NCBI RefSeq assembly: GCF_001427105.1
Contig: NZ_LMGI01000002.1
Location: 1,798,867 to 1,862,866, forward strand
DNA: 64,000 nucleotides
Direction of reading: 5' to 3'
Source: Sphingopyxis sp. Root154
GTDB taxonomy: Bacteria > Pseudomonadota > Alphaproteobacteria > Sphingomonadales > Sphingomonadaceae
Shown: one piece after another, positions 8,082 through 17,500 of the stretch
Position numbering within the stretch: the stretch's first letter is position 1
Layout of the letters: the number at the start of each line of letters is the position of its first letter
The notes under the pieces: model-generated
Database searches by the model: none
Seen by the model: only the letters and a program-made list of their open reading frames with translations
Told to the model about the DNA's origin: nothing
Translations under genes and position numbers: made by a program

Positions 8082-9742
8082 AGCGAGGTCCGGCGTTTCC
8101 GGGCGTGCCCGCTATGCGTGCGGGCGAAAAGCAACGGATTGACCGTCGAGCCGATAAGTAGGCCCGCCAATATCCTCGCTGAATTCCTGGCGAGCTTGGC
8201 TAGGCCCGGCAACGCCGCCGCCGATGCGCCATGATGATGTTGGATGATTGCCTCGATCAACCGCCATGCCTCCCCGGAATGGGGCGCGATCGCATGCGCC
8301 GTCGCGGAACCGATCTCGTCCAGCTTATCTAGCAGCATGAACGCGCGCGTCCCTCCCGGTCTCCGGTGCGTCCAGACGGCCTGCATGTTAGCGATGTCGG
8401 CATTCTCGACGAACCGCCTGATCCGCTCGAGACAGGGGGCGACGGCCGATTTCATCGCCGGCGAGGCAGCTAGGTCGAGATAGCCCGCTGTCTCCTCGCT
8501 CAACGGGATGGAATGAATCGCCTTGGAGGTTCCGAAATAGAAAGCCATCTTCCATGTGACGATGTCGCTGGTGCAGTCATTGGCGAGTTCGAACCGGACA
8601 CCGCTCTTCAGCTGCAGACTGGGCACGGCGAATTTGAATGTCCTGTTCGCGGGATAGCGTGCGCCAGCTCGATCCGGCGGCGTCTCACGCGGGATCGGCT
8701 TCGGGCGCTTGAGATTTCTGGCCGCACGACAAAGCGAAGGTGCATCTTTGACTTGTCGCCCTTGGAGCACATAGCCCATCAGATATGAGAAGGCAGGAGG
8801 GACCGCATTGCCGATCATCCGCAACTTTTGGCCATAGTTGGCGCCATAGAATTGGAAGGTGACCGGGAATCCCTGCAAGCACGCTCGCTCGCGCAGCGTG
8901 AGCCGCCTGTAGGCTTCGCTTCGCCCTGGGACGGCGATGACGATACTCTCGCGTGATACCCGCGTGCATGTGGCAGTGATCGTCCGAACGGTGCGATCCA
9001 TAGGATCAGGGAACGGCATTGAATTGTAGACAGTATGCGTCATTTTGTTCGCCCGGTTGATCCGGACCTCTTCCGCGCTCAGCAAATCCTCTTCGACGTG
9101 ATCGATCAAGTCCGACCGCGGAATCGATAGGCCGTAGAGCGGATCGACGACAGGACTTTCGGCTAGCGCGGTGACCACCGCGCCAAGTGTCGGAGCATGC
9201 GCTGTGGGCTTGAACGATTTCAGCAATTCGACGTCGAAGTTTCCCGCGATACACCGGTGCCGGCGCTGCGGAATACCATATTCGGCCATGTCCACGACGT
9301 GCGTGGCGCAACCGAGATGTGCGAAATCGGCCAAGACGCCGCCTGGCTCAAGTTCCTTCTGGATAATCTTAGCGACCCGAGGGACGTTCTCCATCGCCCA
9401 CATCCGCGGCTTCAGATGATCGACGATCGTCAGGAAGCGGATGATGTCCTTTAACCCATCCGCGAGATCGCCGCCACCGCCCCGATTGCTGTAAGAGAAT
9501 TGCGTACAGGGAGGGCTGCCGACGACGATGTCGATGTCGCTCGGAAGGTCTTCGACCGCCAATCGGCGGATATCAACGGTCTGGGCTTGATGGGAATTGT
9601 TCTTGAAATTGGTCTCGTTCGCGGGCCCCCACAGCTCATAGGAAGCGACGACTTCGACGCCGGCCAGTCGTAGACCGAGGGACCAGCCGCCGACGCCCGA
9701 GTAGAGGTCGATTGCTCTTACAGCCTTTGCTTTTTTCGCCAT
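8078..9742 (-). CDS. DNA (cytosine-5) methyltransferase with C-terminal extension
   Basis: C5-cytosine DNA methyltransferase of 554 residues, the probable modification enzyme of the locus. Motif I is DLYSGVGGWS (12-21). Motif IV is GSPPCTQFS (75-83) with catalytic Cys79. Motif VI is ENVPR (118-122) and motif VIII QRRHRC (159-164). After a variable target-recognition region (about 170-255) come motif IX RTITATCTR and motif X GNAVPPAFSY (311-320). All catalytic motifs are intact. The final 220 residues or so lie beyond a normal C5 methyltransferase core and match nothing I recognise. It is the first clear gene of the minus-strand operon leading to the DrmA- and DrmB-like genes. DISARM class 2 also uses a C5 methyltransferase (DrmMII), where methylation marks self DNA; that role is inferred. 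Target sequence cannot be read from the protein. Confidence 0.9.
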   Translation of the reverse strand: MAKKAKAVRAIDLYSGVGGWSLGLRLAGVEVVASYELWGPANETNFKNNSHQAQTVDIRRLAVEDLPSDIDIVVGSPPCTQFSYSNRGGGGDLADGLKDIIRFLTIVDHLKPRMWAMENVPRVAKIIQKELEPGGVLADFAHLGCATHVVDMAEYGIPQRRHRCIAGNFDVELLKSFKPTAHAPTLGAVVTALAESPVVDPLYGLSIPRSDLIDHVEEDLLSAEEVRINRANKMTHTVYNSMPFPDPMDRTVRTITATCTRVSRESIVIAVPGRSEAYRRLTLRERACLQGFPVTFQFYGANYGQKLRMIGNAVPPAFSYLMGYVLQGRQVKDAPSLCRAARNLKRPKPIPRETPPDRAGARYPANRTFKFAVPSLQLKSGVRFELANDCTSDIVTWKMAFYFGTSKAIHSIPLSEETAGYLDLAASPAMKSAVAPCLERIRRFVENADIANMQAVWTHRRPGGTRAFMLLDKLDEIGSATAHAIAPHSGEAWRLIEAIIQHHHGASAAALPGLAKLARNSARILAGLLIGSTVNPLLFARTHSGHARKRRTSL

Positions 9743-9903
9743 ACCGTCTCCCGGTCCGATGCCCGGCGACCCTTGAATAGATCCTCAACGCATTTGGCAA
9801 GATCCTTTAGCGACTGTCGGTCAATTTCGGGATCGCGGCCAAGATTACTCGCTTCGCTACGATCGGCATAACCGGCAGCATCTGCTCGTTTCGGCCCGCC
9901 GTC
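9718..9903 (-). pseudogene. Coding-like open stretch overlapping the methyltransferase start
   Basis: A 61-codon stretch is open between TGA and TAA. It reads like the C-terminus of a charged soluble protein (KRADAAGYADRSEASNLGRD, then PEIDRQSLKDLAKCVEDLF) and overlaps the first 25 bases of the methyltransferase gene. It has no ATG, GTG or TTG in frame. It may be the tail of a decayed regulator or Vsr-like gene, or a gene with a non-standard start. No family is recognised and chance cannot be excluded. Confidence 0.3.
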
Positions 9904-10609
9904 TCAAGTGGCTCAGGCACCGCTTACTATTTGTCGGCAAGAAGTGCCTTTTCCGCCGATCTACCGCCCTGAAACTTCATTCCCAGTTCCGCCAGTGTAA
10001 CCCGAGACCCGACGTAATCGAACGTCGGCTTTCAATAACAGCGATCGCCGTGCTGAACGGCCGACCTCAGGCGCAAAGCTGACGCCTTTCTAACTCACGC
10101 CCTATGTCATTTAAGCCCGAACCATCCCGGTGGACGAATGGCATTTCTGATGGTACATCATTCCAGCTCGGTAGAAATACCAAGCTATAATCAATACCTT
10201 GCTACAGGAGCCGGGTGCCCGTAGGGGTCACCAATAAAATCAAGCCAGCTATGATTTTCTCAAATCCATCGATGTTACGCCATCAGCTGGCCTTTGCAGG
10301 AAGCACGGAGTGCCTTCTTGTCGGTTCTCCTGCCGCCGTGAGCGGGAGGTCGGCGAAAATGATCTGGTCGGGGAGCCGCGATTTCGACGCCCGGGCAAGC
10401 AACGGCGACATTTTCGATATCGATCGAACTGATCCACTCGCTGCCAGATCAGAAGCGATGCACCTTTCCATTCTCCCCAGCCGAGCGATCATTTTGAACG
10501 CTTCGGCTAGCGTGACGCTGATGCAACGGAACGATCGTTGCGAACAGCCGTTGTCAAAATATTGAAACTCAAATGGAGGGTGGCCCGCCCTCACCGCCGG
10601 AGAGAGAAA
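9743..10609. other. 867-bp stretch without a supported gene, with minus-strand remnants
   Basis: This AT-richer stretch lies between the methyltransferase and the entericidin-like gene and probably marks the island border. Besides the open stretch at 9718-9903, the minus strand at 10031-9927 reads 34 protein-like codons (KPTFDYVGSRVTLAELGMKF and onward) between two stops and without a start. Both look like fragments of decayed genes. From about 10,050 to 10,570 I see only weak overlapping ORFs on both strands without recognisable motifs. No integrase, tRNA or clear attachment site is visible. Confidence 0.4.
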
Positions 10610-10744
10610 ATGAAAAAGCTTCTGAAAATTTTCGCAATTAGCGGATCGATATTGATTTTGTCTGCTTGCAACACAGTTGAAGGTGCTGGAAAAGACGTTG
10701 AATCCGCTTCAGACTGTGCTGACGGAGTTAAAGGCAACTGCTAG
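10610..10744 (+). CDS. Entericidin-like small lipoprotein
   Basis: Peptide of 44 residues with a Lys-rich start, a hydrophobic core and lipobox LSAC (Cys20), followed by NTVEGAGKDVESA, the typical entericidin EcnA/EcnB pattern (CNT-x-x-G-x-G-x-D). After signal peptidase II cleavage the mature lipoprotein is only about 25 residues and would sit in the envelope. The frame extends upstream to 10538, but ATG 10610 is correct because GGAGAGAG lies just before it. Entericidins are stationary-phase or stress-linked bacteriolytic or structural lipopeptides in enterobacteria; in alphaproteobacteria their role is unclear. The additional cysteines (C36 and C44 at the C-terminus) are notable for so short a protein. 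Confidence 0.85.
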   Translation: MKKLLKIFAISGSILILSACNTVEGAGKDVESASDCADGVKGNC

Positions 10745-10783
10745 GCAGCATGGATAAATTGGCGTGAACCGACCAGATCACAA

Positions 10784-11079
10784 TTAAATTTCCTGCATCG
10801 CGATCCCGGACACTGTTCGTCCGCTCCCATTGCGCGTGAACTGGGGAATGAGGTCAACTGCCATCCGCACGTAAGCGAGAATATCCTCTCGCTGCGGCGT
10901 GGAGCCGCCTTCGAGAACAGAAGAGCGAGCCGCTCGAACGCAAGCTCGACGCTGTCGGCGTCGATCGCGGGCGCGAACGATAGTGCCGTCGATCATCAGA
11001 GATCGATTATCGCGGACCATGGTGAGCACATCAAATCCGCTCCCCTCCCGTAGGGGGCACTGTCGGTCAGGCGCGTGCC
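10784..11079 (-). pseudogene. Possible IS5-type transposase fragment joined to another coding remnant
   Basis: The 346 bp between 10745 and 11090 hold no intact gene. On the minus strand a frame reads FDVLTMVRDNRSLMIDGTIV followed by RAR. The MIDGTIVRA part resembles the first catalytic Asp motif of IS5-family transposases. The same frame then becomes Arg-rich and ends as REDILAYVRMAVDLIPQFTR..., which looks like a different protein; an alternative frame in between reads VELAFERLALLFSKAA. This suggests a mosaic of decayed fragments with frameshifts. Terminal inverted repeats are not visible. Confidence 0.3.
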
Positions 11080-11090
11080 CCTGCGCGCCA

Positions 11091-13637
11091 TCAAAACTTC
11101 TTTCGCACCGTCAATCGCACCACCCGGCCGAGGGGCTCGATTTCGTTGCGGCTATATCCCGCGGGCACGGTGCCGTCTTCGCGCGTCACCCGGCGATACC
11201 CGTTGAGGAGGTCGTTGATATCGACGGACAGTTTGAGGCCGCTCATCAAACCCTTCTTGCCCGTGATCGCGAATGTGCGGTCGGGTTCGATGAAGGCCGA
11301 AAGATTGAGCTTCAGCGGCGGCTTGAAGACAAAGACTCCATCGCCTCCCCGCAATCGTCCCGGGCTGCTCCAGCTGCCGCTCAGATTGCCGCCGATCCCG
11401 CGCCTGCCGATCGACACCTGAAACGACAGGCTGTGGCGCGATTGCCCGCCGGCGCGAAGCTGGTCGATCACCGGGACGCCGGGGCGGGTCAGCAGCTCAC
11501 TTTTCAGCCGCATGCCGTGATTGAGCGACAGGTTGAGCTGCAGCGGGTCACCGGCCGTTTCGCCTCGCCTTTCCCCCGCCCCAAGCGCCATCCGGAGCGC
11601 GACGCTGGTGGACAGATCGGCATTGGTGTCGCGCGCCAGATTGATCGCACGCGCATCGACCGCGACCAGCCGCCCTGCCGCATCGCGCGTGACCCGCTCG
11701 GGAAACGCAGCCTCGATTGCGGGGGTCAGTTCGGGGAAGACCGCCAGGCCGCCTTTGGCGACCGACTGGCGATAACCGAGGTTGACGGTCAGTATCTGGT
11801 TACCCAGCGGCCGCACCGTCGCCGTCAATGTCAGGCTTTGCCGGCGGCCGCGCTTCAGATCGGGATTTCCGCCCGTGATCCAGGCGGGTTCGGCGATCTC
11901 CTGACGCGCATAGTCGAAGATGCGATTGATGGTGGTGACGATCGGCGCATCGAGCTGGTCGAACGAGGGTGCGGCATCGGCATATTCGATTCCTCCCTGA
12001 AGCTGGAGGGCGGGCCATGGCGACCAGCTGACATTGCCGCCGAACCCCTTTTGCACCCGGCTGTTGGTCATCGCCTGCGCGCTGGCGGACAGGTCAACGG
12101 TCAGGTCGCCCAGCCAGCCCGGTTCCGTCGCGTCATCGCGCGAGATCGGGACGCTGAGCGACATCAGTCCGCTCGACTGGCTGCGCGTCACGCTGTTCGA
12201 CGCGATCAAATTCCCCGCGGCATCGCTTTCCCGCCTTTGCGTGCGATTGCGGCCGGTGTTGGCGGTGAGGTTCCAGGTGAGCGGCCCCGCCGGTAGATCG
12301 ATGACCGTCTTTCGTGCGTTGAACCTGGCGCTGAGATTTTCGCCTTTCGTCCGGCTGCGCGTCGCGATCATCAAGCCTTCGTCCCACAGACCGTAGGGAT
12401 TGAAGGCGGGATCGCGGCTATCGATCAATTGCTGGACGCGCGCGACGTCGATGCCGCTTTCAAGGAAATTGTCCGTCTGGCTGTGCGCATAGCGCGCCGC
12501 CAGACTCGTCTGCCAGCCGCGAATATTGCCGGTCAGCGTCAGCGAGGCGCCGAGCGAGGTGGCCTCATTGTCGGCGCGAAGCGCGCGCGCGCCCGCAAAG
12601 GGCCGCGTCAGCGCGACATCGTCCGCAAAGGGCGACCAGGGATGGCCCGCGGGGAGGACGACCGACGCCATCGGCAGGCCGCGCAACCCGTCGCTGCTGC
12701 TCCGGCTCGCATCGAGGTTCAGCGCGACGGAAAAATCGCCGAGCGGGCGCACGACGCCGAGGCCGAACGTGGCGTTGCGCCGCGACGATTGCAGCGTTTC
12801 GAAGCGGTTCGGATCGACCGGATGGAGGTCGCCGGCGGTCGCGGCAAAATCGTCGAGGCCGGGGGTCCCCGTCAGCGCCCCCGGCGGGATGGCGGCCGCC
12901 GTCACCCGCCGTCCCGCGGCAAGGCTGAGCGCGGGATCGATTTCTCCGCCGCCGGGCGCGGAAACGAAGCCGACGCTGTCGAACACCCCGCCCTGCCGCG
13001 GGAGATCGCGCGCGGTCTTGCGAAACGCGCTGTCCGCACCGACCCGCGCCTGGGCGTTCCAGCGCGTGTCGCCGCTGATCGCCGTTCGCCTGACCGACAG
13101 CGTCCCGCCATATTGGCCGCCGGCGGTCGCGTAATCGGCGGCCGCATCGGCATTGAGCATCGCGAAATTCTTCTTGAGCACCAGATTGACGACGCGCCGG
13201 CCCGCCGTTTCGCCATAAAGCGTCCCCGCGTCCGGTTTCAGCACCGCGAGCCGGTCGAGCGCTTCGGCGGGATAGGAGAGGATCGAGCGATCGAAGCCCG
13301 CGGGCTTGCCGTTGATCAGGATGACCGGTTCTTCGCCTCCGCCGTCGATAAAGGGCGCAAGGCGCGTTAGCAGGTCCTGGATGCTGTCGGCACCGCGGCT
13401 GGCGATCTCTTCCTCGCCGAACTCGGTTTCGGCCGCGACCTTCGCCTCGCCGCGGCGGTTGGCGGTGACGACGATCTCGTCGGGATCGTCGCGCGAAGCG
13501 ATAACGCCCGGCAGGACGGCCCCCTGCGGAGACCCCCCTGCCGCGACGTCCCCCTTATCCCCTTCGGCACGGGCGAATGCCGTGTGGGCCATCATGCCCA
13601 GCAAGAGCAGGGTGGAGACTCTTTTCAGCGCAAACAC
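11091..13637 (-). CDS. TonB-dependent receptor-like outer membrane protein
   Basis: Outer membrane protein of about 848 residues. The likely start is GTG 13637 (VFALKRVSTLLLLG...), giving a clean signal peptide ending near AFARAE; the upstream frame to 13673 adds residues unlike a signal. After a TonB-box-like DEIVVTANRR, a plug domain includes VILINGKPAGFDRSILSYPA and PDAGTLYGETAGRRVVNLVL. The rest is beta-barrel-like and ends in RLTVRKKF with terminal Phe. The plug lacks the usual GPQGTLYGRN box, so this belongs to a divergent branch in which plug and barrel are joined by GTLYGETAGR. The substrate is not predictable. The gene stands alone, with no sigma or anti-sigma partner of its own. Confidence 0.8.
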   Translation of the reverse strand: MFALKRVSTLLLLGMMAHTAFARAEGDKGDVAAGGSPQGAVLPGVIASRDDPDEIVVTANRRGEAKVAAETEFGEEEIASRGADSIQDLLTRLAPFIDGGGEEPVILINGKPAGFDRSILSYPAEALDRLAVLKPDAGTLYGETAGRRVVNLVLKKNFAMLNADAAADYATAGGQYGGTLSVRRTAISGDTRWNAQARVGADSAFRKTARDLPRQGGVFDSVGFVSAPGGGEIDPALSLAAGRRVTAAAIPPGALTGTPGLDDFAATAGDLHPVDPNRFETLQSSRRNATFGLGVVRPLGDFSVALNLDASRSSSDGLRGLPMASVVLPAGHPWSPFADDVALTRPFAGARALRADNEATSLGASLTLTGNIRGWQTSLAARYAHSQTDNFLESGIDVARVQQLIDSRDPAFNPYGLWDEGLMIATRSRTKGENLSARFNARKTVIDLPAGPLTWNLTANTGRNRTQRRESDAAGNLIASNSVTRSQSSGLMSLSVPISRDDATEPGWLGDLTVDLSASAQAMTNSRVQKGFGGNVSWSPWPALQLQGGIEYADAAPSFDQLDAPIVTTINRIFDYARQEIAEPAWITGGNPDLKRGRRQSLTLTATVRPLGNQILTVNLGYRQSVAKGGLAVFPELTPAIEAAFPERVTRDAAGRLVAVDARAINLARDTNADLSTSVALRMALGAGERRGETAGDPLQLNLSLNHGMRLKSELLTRPGVPVIDQLRAGGQSRHSLSFQVSIGRRGIGGNLSGSWSSPGRLRGGDGVFVFKPPLKLNLSAFIEPDRTFAITGKKGLMSGLKLSVDINDLLNGYRRVTREDGTVPAGYSRNEIEPLGRVVRLTVRKKF

Positions 13638-13707
13638 ATTGCGGGGGCCGCCTGACCATCTTATCAAAACCACGCCAGAAGCGGATTACCGCCGCTGGCC
13701 CGGAAAG

Positions 13708-13733
13708 GGCCGCACCGTTGCACCGGTGCGGCC
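13708..13733 (-). terminator. Hairpin downstream of the small secreted protein gene
   Basis: A perfect 10-bp GC-rich stem (GGCCGCACCG paired with CGGTGCGGCC) with a 6-base loop lies between the 13827 stop and the next minus-strand gene. On the minus strand it is followed by CTTT, so it is a weak-tailed intrinsic terminator. Confidence 0.55.
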
Positions 13734-13826
13734 AGTCATGTCCGGTAGAGGAGTGGATGTTCCGGTCATCGCTGATCGGAACATCCTTCTGCTACGAAAA
13801 AGGCGCAGCAGGTTTCGCCGACACGA

Positions 13827-14309
13827 TTACGGCACGATATTGATCGACCCCGAGATCGCGATGTCAGTATCGAGGGTACAGGCACCCACCGAAATGGGTG
13901 CGGCCAGCGCGGCGTTCGTCACAGGGGTGGTGCCGGTGTAGACCACAGCACCCGTATAAGTTCCGGTGCTGGCACAGACAACCGTAGCCAAGGGCAGATA
14001 TGTAACGGTTACGTTGCTTACATCGCCGTTCGGATAAACCCGCGCCTGCACCTTGTAATCGTTACACGGCGCGCCGGTATTGCTGAACACCACATCCGCA
14101 TATTCGGCGAGACCGGCGGTGGGGTGGTTGTCGGGTCCGATCGTGATCACAGCCGTGGCGTCACAGATATTTCCGTTGATGTTGCCATAGCCAGCCGCGG
14201 TAGCCGTACCACCGGCCGGCGAGAAATGAGGCCCTGCGCTCGCATGTGCAGGCGCAACCGATGCGGAGGCTACAAAAGTTGCCAAAAGTGCAATTGACAT
14301 TTTTTTCAT
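13827..14309 (-). CDS. Small secreted protein of unknown function
   Basis: Protein of 160 residues with a classic signal peptide (MKKMSIALLATFVASASVAP, cleavage near AHA-SA). GGAGAG lies 5 bases before the ATG. The mature part is rich in Thr, Ala, Gly and Val, has four cysteines (in ICDA, PCND, VCAST and ACTL) that could form two disulphides, and a beta-strand-like repeat pattern ending ISGSINIVP. The Thr/Gly-rich secreted style resembles proteins annotated as PraB-like alkane-oxidation activators, but I cannot confirm that. It lies between two TonB receptor genes in an AT-richer pocket (14310-14509 is unusually AT-rich for this genome) and has its own terminator-like hairpin. Confidence 0.6.
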   Translation of the reverse strand: MKKMSIALLATFVASASVAPAHASAGPHFSPAGGTATAAGYGNINGNICDATAVITIGPDNHPTAGLAEYADVVFSNTGAPCNDYKVQARVYPNGDVSNVTVTYLPLATVVCASTGTYTGAVVYTGTTPVTNAALAAPISVGACTLDTDIAISGSINIVP

Positions 14310-14509
14310 TTTTACTCTCCCAAATTATCTATCAATAATGATAGATTTTCAGACGATCGTGTAGATAATCCGCACGACCTTATCACCTTGATTAAAGGCG
14401 ATCACGAAACATAAAAGGAGATATGTTTATACAACCCCCTTCTATGTAAATCGCTACTTGGTCCCAATTGTAATTTTCAAATCGATGAATAAAATGCTTG
14501 AAACCAATA

Positions 14510-17500
14510 TCAAAACTTCTTCGTTACTGCAAATCCAAAAATTCTTGGATCAAGAGTAAATACGTTTGCCGTCAGGCCGCTGTCATCACTATTAAGAAAT
14601 ATGTCAGTTATTGGAGTATTATTAAATATGTTCTTTACATAAGCATGCAAAGAAAACCCGCTTTCTGGCCTTTCTAGCGTGATGGATATATTTGTATTGT
14701 CCCACGCCTTTAATCGATCTATCGCCGTGTTATAAACACGCGCCCAGCTCTCGCCCTGACGATAATAATCGCCGCGCAGCGTCAATTCCCAATCGTCCAT
14801 CGGCACCGTGTATTGAGCACCCAGATTGAAGGTCCAATGCGGGGAGTTGGGAAGCTCGTTTCCGCCAAGATCGGCGTCGAACCCGCGCCCCTGGTTGGGC
14901 GCATCCGTTTGCGGATCATAAGCGATCCCGAACATGTTCGAATAGAAGCTGCCGGGCGCGAAATTCTTGTTGCCCTGCCCGCCGCAGAAGGCGGCGAAAT
15001 CCCCTGCGACACCGCCCGAACTCGGATGATTGAAATATTTTTCGACGAGGGCGCGCGGCGCGATGCAATTGGATGCCAGCTGGATCCACGGCTTCATGAC
15101 AATCCAGTCAGAATTGCCCTGCGTGCGGTTCATCACGTCGATGGACTTCATGCCATCGGCAATGCGCGTATCGAGATAGCCCAGATTGGTATTGATCTGC
15201 CATCTCGGCGTCGGGCGCCAAACAGCTTCGAGTTCCGCACCCCATATCTGCGCATCATAGGTTTCGTTGAGCGCGATGCGATCGACGATCTGCGATACCT
15301 GATAGTCCTTATAGTCATAGAAGAAGGCGTTGGCGTTGAGCGACAGGCGCCCGCTCGCGAAATCATTCTTCGTGCCGATTTCAACGGCATTCACCGATTC
15401 GGGCTTGAAGACCTTGGGCAGCGGAAAGAACTTCAACTGCACCGGGTTCGCGCCGATTCCGGGGGGATTGGTTCCGCCGCCCTTATAGCCGCGCGAAAAG
15501 GATGCGTAGAGCAACGTATCGTCGGTAAAACCCAGATCGGGTTTCCAGTCGACCACGGCGCGGCCGGTCACCCGCTTCCATTGCTGGACGATGTCCGGCG
15601 ACACAATATAGCCTTCGTTGATCAGGCCGAAACCGAACAGGCCCGTCCCCAGGAGCAATTGCGAGTCGATGGGCGTCGCCACCTTCTTGTCGTCGGTGTA
15701 GCGCAGGCCCAGCGTGATCTTCAGATCGTCCGCAGGCTTCCAGTATAATTCCCCGAACGCCGCATAGGATCGTGTCGATCCGATATTCTGGCTTCGGAAA
15801 TAATTATGCCCGTTTCCGTTCAGCGACGAGATGGGATTGGGGTCGATGTAGGTGCAGTCCGAACCGCCCGTCCATCCGGTACAGTCGCGGACCGGATTGC
15901 CATTGCCCCCGGTTCCCAGCGGCGTTTTTGCAAGGGCTGTGAACAGGTTGCTGAAGACATAATAATCTTCATGGATCTTGAATTTCAGATAATTGACGCC
16001 GAAACTGAAATTGAGCTTTCCGCTGAAATCGGACTGAAGCCGGAATTCCTGATACCATTGATCGCTTTTCGACTTCACCTGGTCGGCCGCGAGAATCTTG
16101 GACGACTTGCCAAGCTGCGGGTCATCGAGAATCCCGCCCGGCGATATGCCGGTCGTGGGGAGGGGTCTGCCTCTGAAATCGGTTGCCTTGCTGGAATCAT
16201 TGAAGGCGTCGCCGCTGTTGACCCGGTTATAATCCTGGAACGAGTAATAATTGTCTTCGGAATAGCTTGTATTCGAATAGAATCGCAGACTGTTGGTCAT
16301 GTCGAATTCGACATTTAATTGAAGCACGTCGTTTTTGGCGCGGAATACCGGGTCGATCGCCGTGGAGATCTCCCTCAAATCGCGCGACTGGACGACACCC
16401 GCATAGGGATCACGGCTGCCATCGATCAGCCGCATCACCGGTCCCCGGGCACCGGCATTCCCCAAGGAGGAGATGATTGCAGCGGCGGCGACATGCGGCA
16501 GCGCGAAGGCGTTCGGAACGCTATAAGCTGCATCGTCGTAGATGGAGCCGGGCAGGCAGCCCTGGCTCAGGATCCCGCGAAACCGCAGGTCCGCACTGAT
16601 GTCCCTCCCGCCGAACGACGTCGGCCCCGGATCCTTGGTGCAAAGCTGCTTGCCGGTGCGTGACCGATTGTCGTCTTCCTCGAAATGTTCCCAGATGGCA
16701 TTCGCCCGGAACCGGTCGCTCGGCTCCCATGCGGCACTGACGCGCGTGGACCAGAGATCGCGGCCGTTCACCCTCCTGCTGGTGACGGTATTGAAATCAT
16801 ATCCGGTGCGCTTCGTCATGGCGCCGGCGGCGCGCAGCGAAAGAAAGTCACCCAGCGGCACGTTGATCATGCCGCTGAGGCGCTTGCTTTCGTAATTGCC
16901 GACCTCGCCCTTGGCCCACGCCTCGAATTCGCCGAGCTTCGGCTTGTTGGTGATCATGTTGACCACGCCGCCCGTCGCGTTGCGGCCGTAGAGTGTGCCT
17001 TGCGGTCCGCGCAGCACCTCGACGCGTTCGACGTCGAAATATTCCTGCTCGAACAAGCGATTCCTGATGAGCGGCGTGTTGTTGAAACTGATCGCCACCG
17101 CGGGATCGGACGCGACGGAAATAGCCTTCGTCCCGATCCCGCGGATCGAGAAATTATAACTGGCGAAATTCGTCTTCGAAAAGGTCACGTTCGGCACCGC
17201 GCGCAGCAGTTCCGAGCCGCTTTCGATCTTATACTCGTCCAGTGCCGCCGCCGAAAAGGCCGACACCGACAGCGGCACATCCTGGATCGATTCCGCCTTC
17301 TTCTGCGCCGTCACGATGATTTCGGCCGGATCGCTGATCGCTTGCGCCGGTGCCTCCGCCGTCGCGGCGGCCGGGACCGCGCTCGCCATCAAGGCCGGAT
17401 CCGCCTGCGCGATCTTTCGTGCCGGGCTGACGATGAAAATCTTGCCGTTGCGGCGATAGGTCAGCCCCGTCCCGCGAAGCAGTTCGCGGAGCGCCTCCTC

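Noticed and set aside
10215..10594. Overlapping open frames on both strands before the entericidin-like gene
   Set aside because: No recognisable domain, no ribosome-binding site and both strands equally open.
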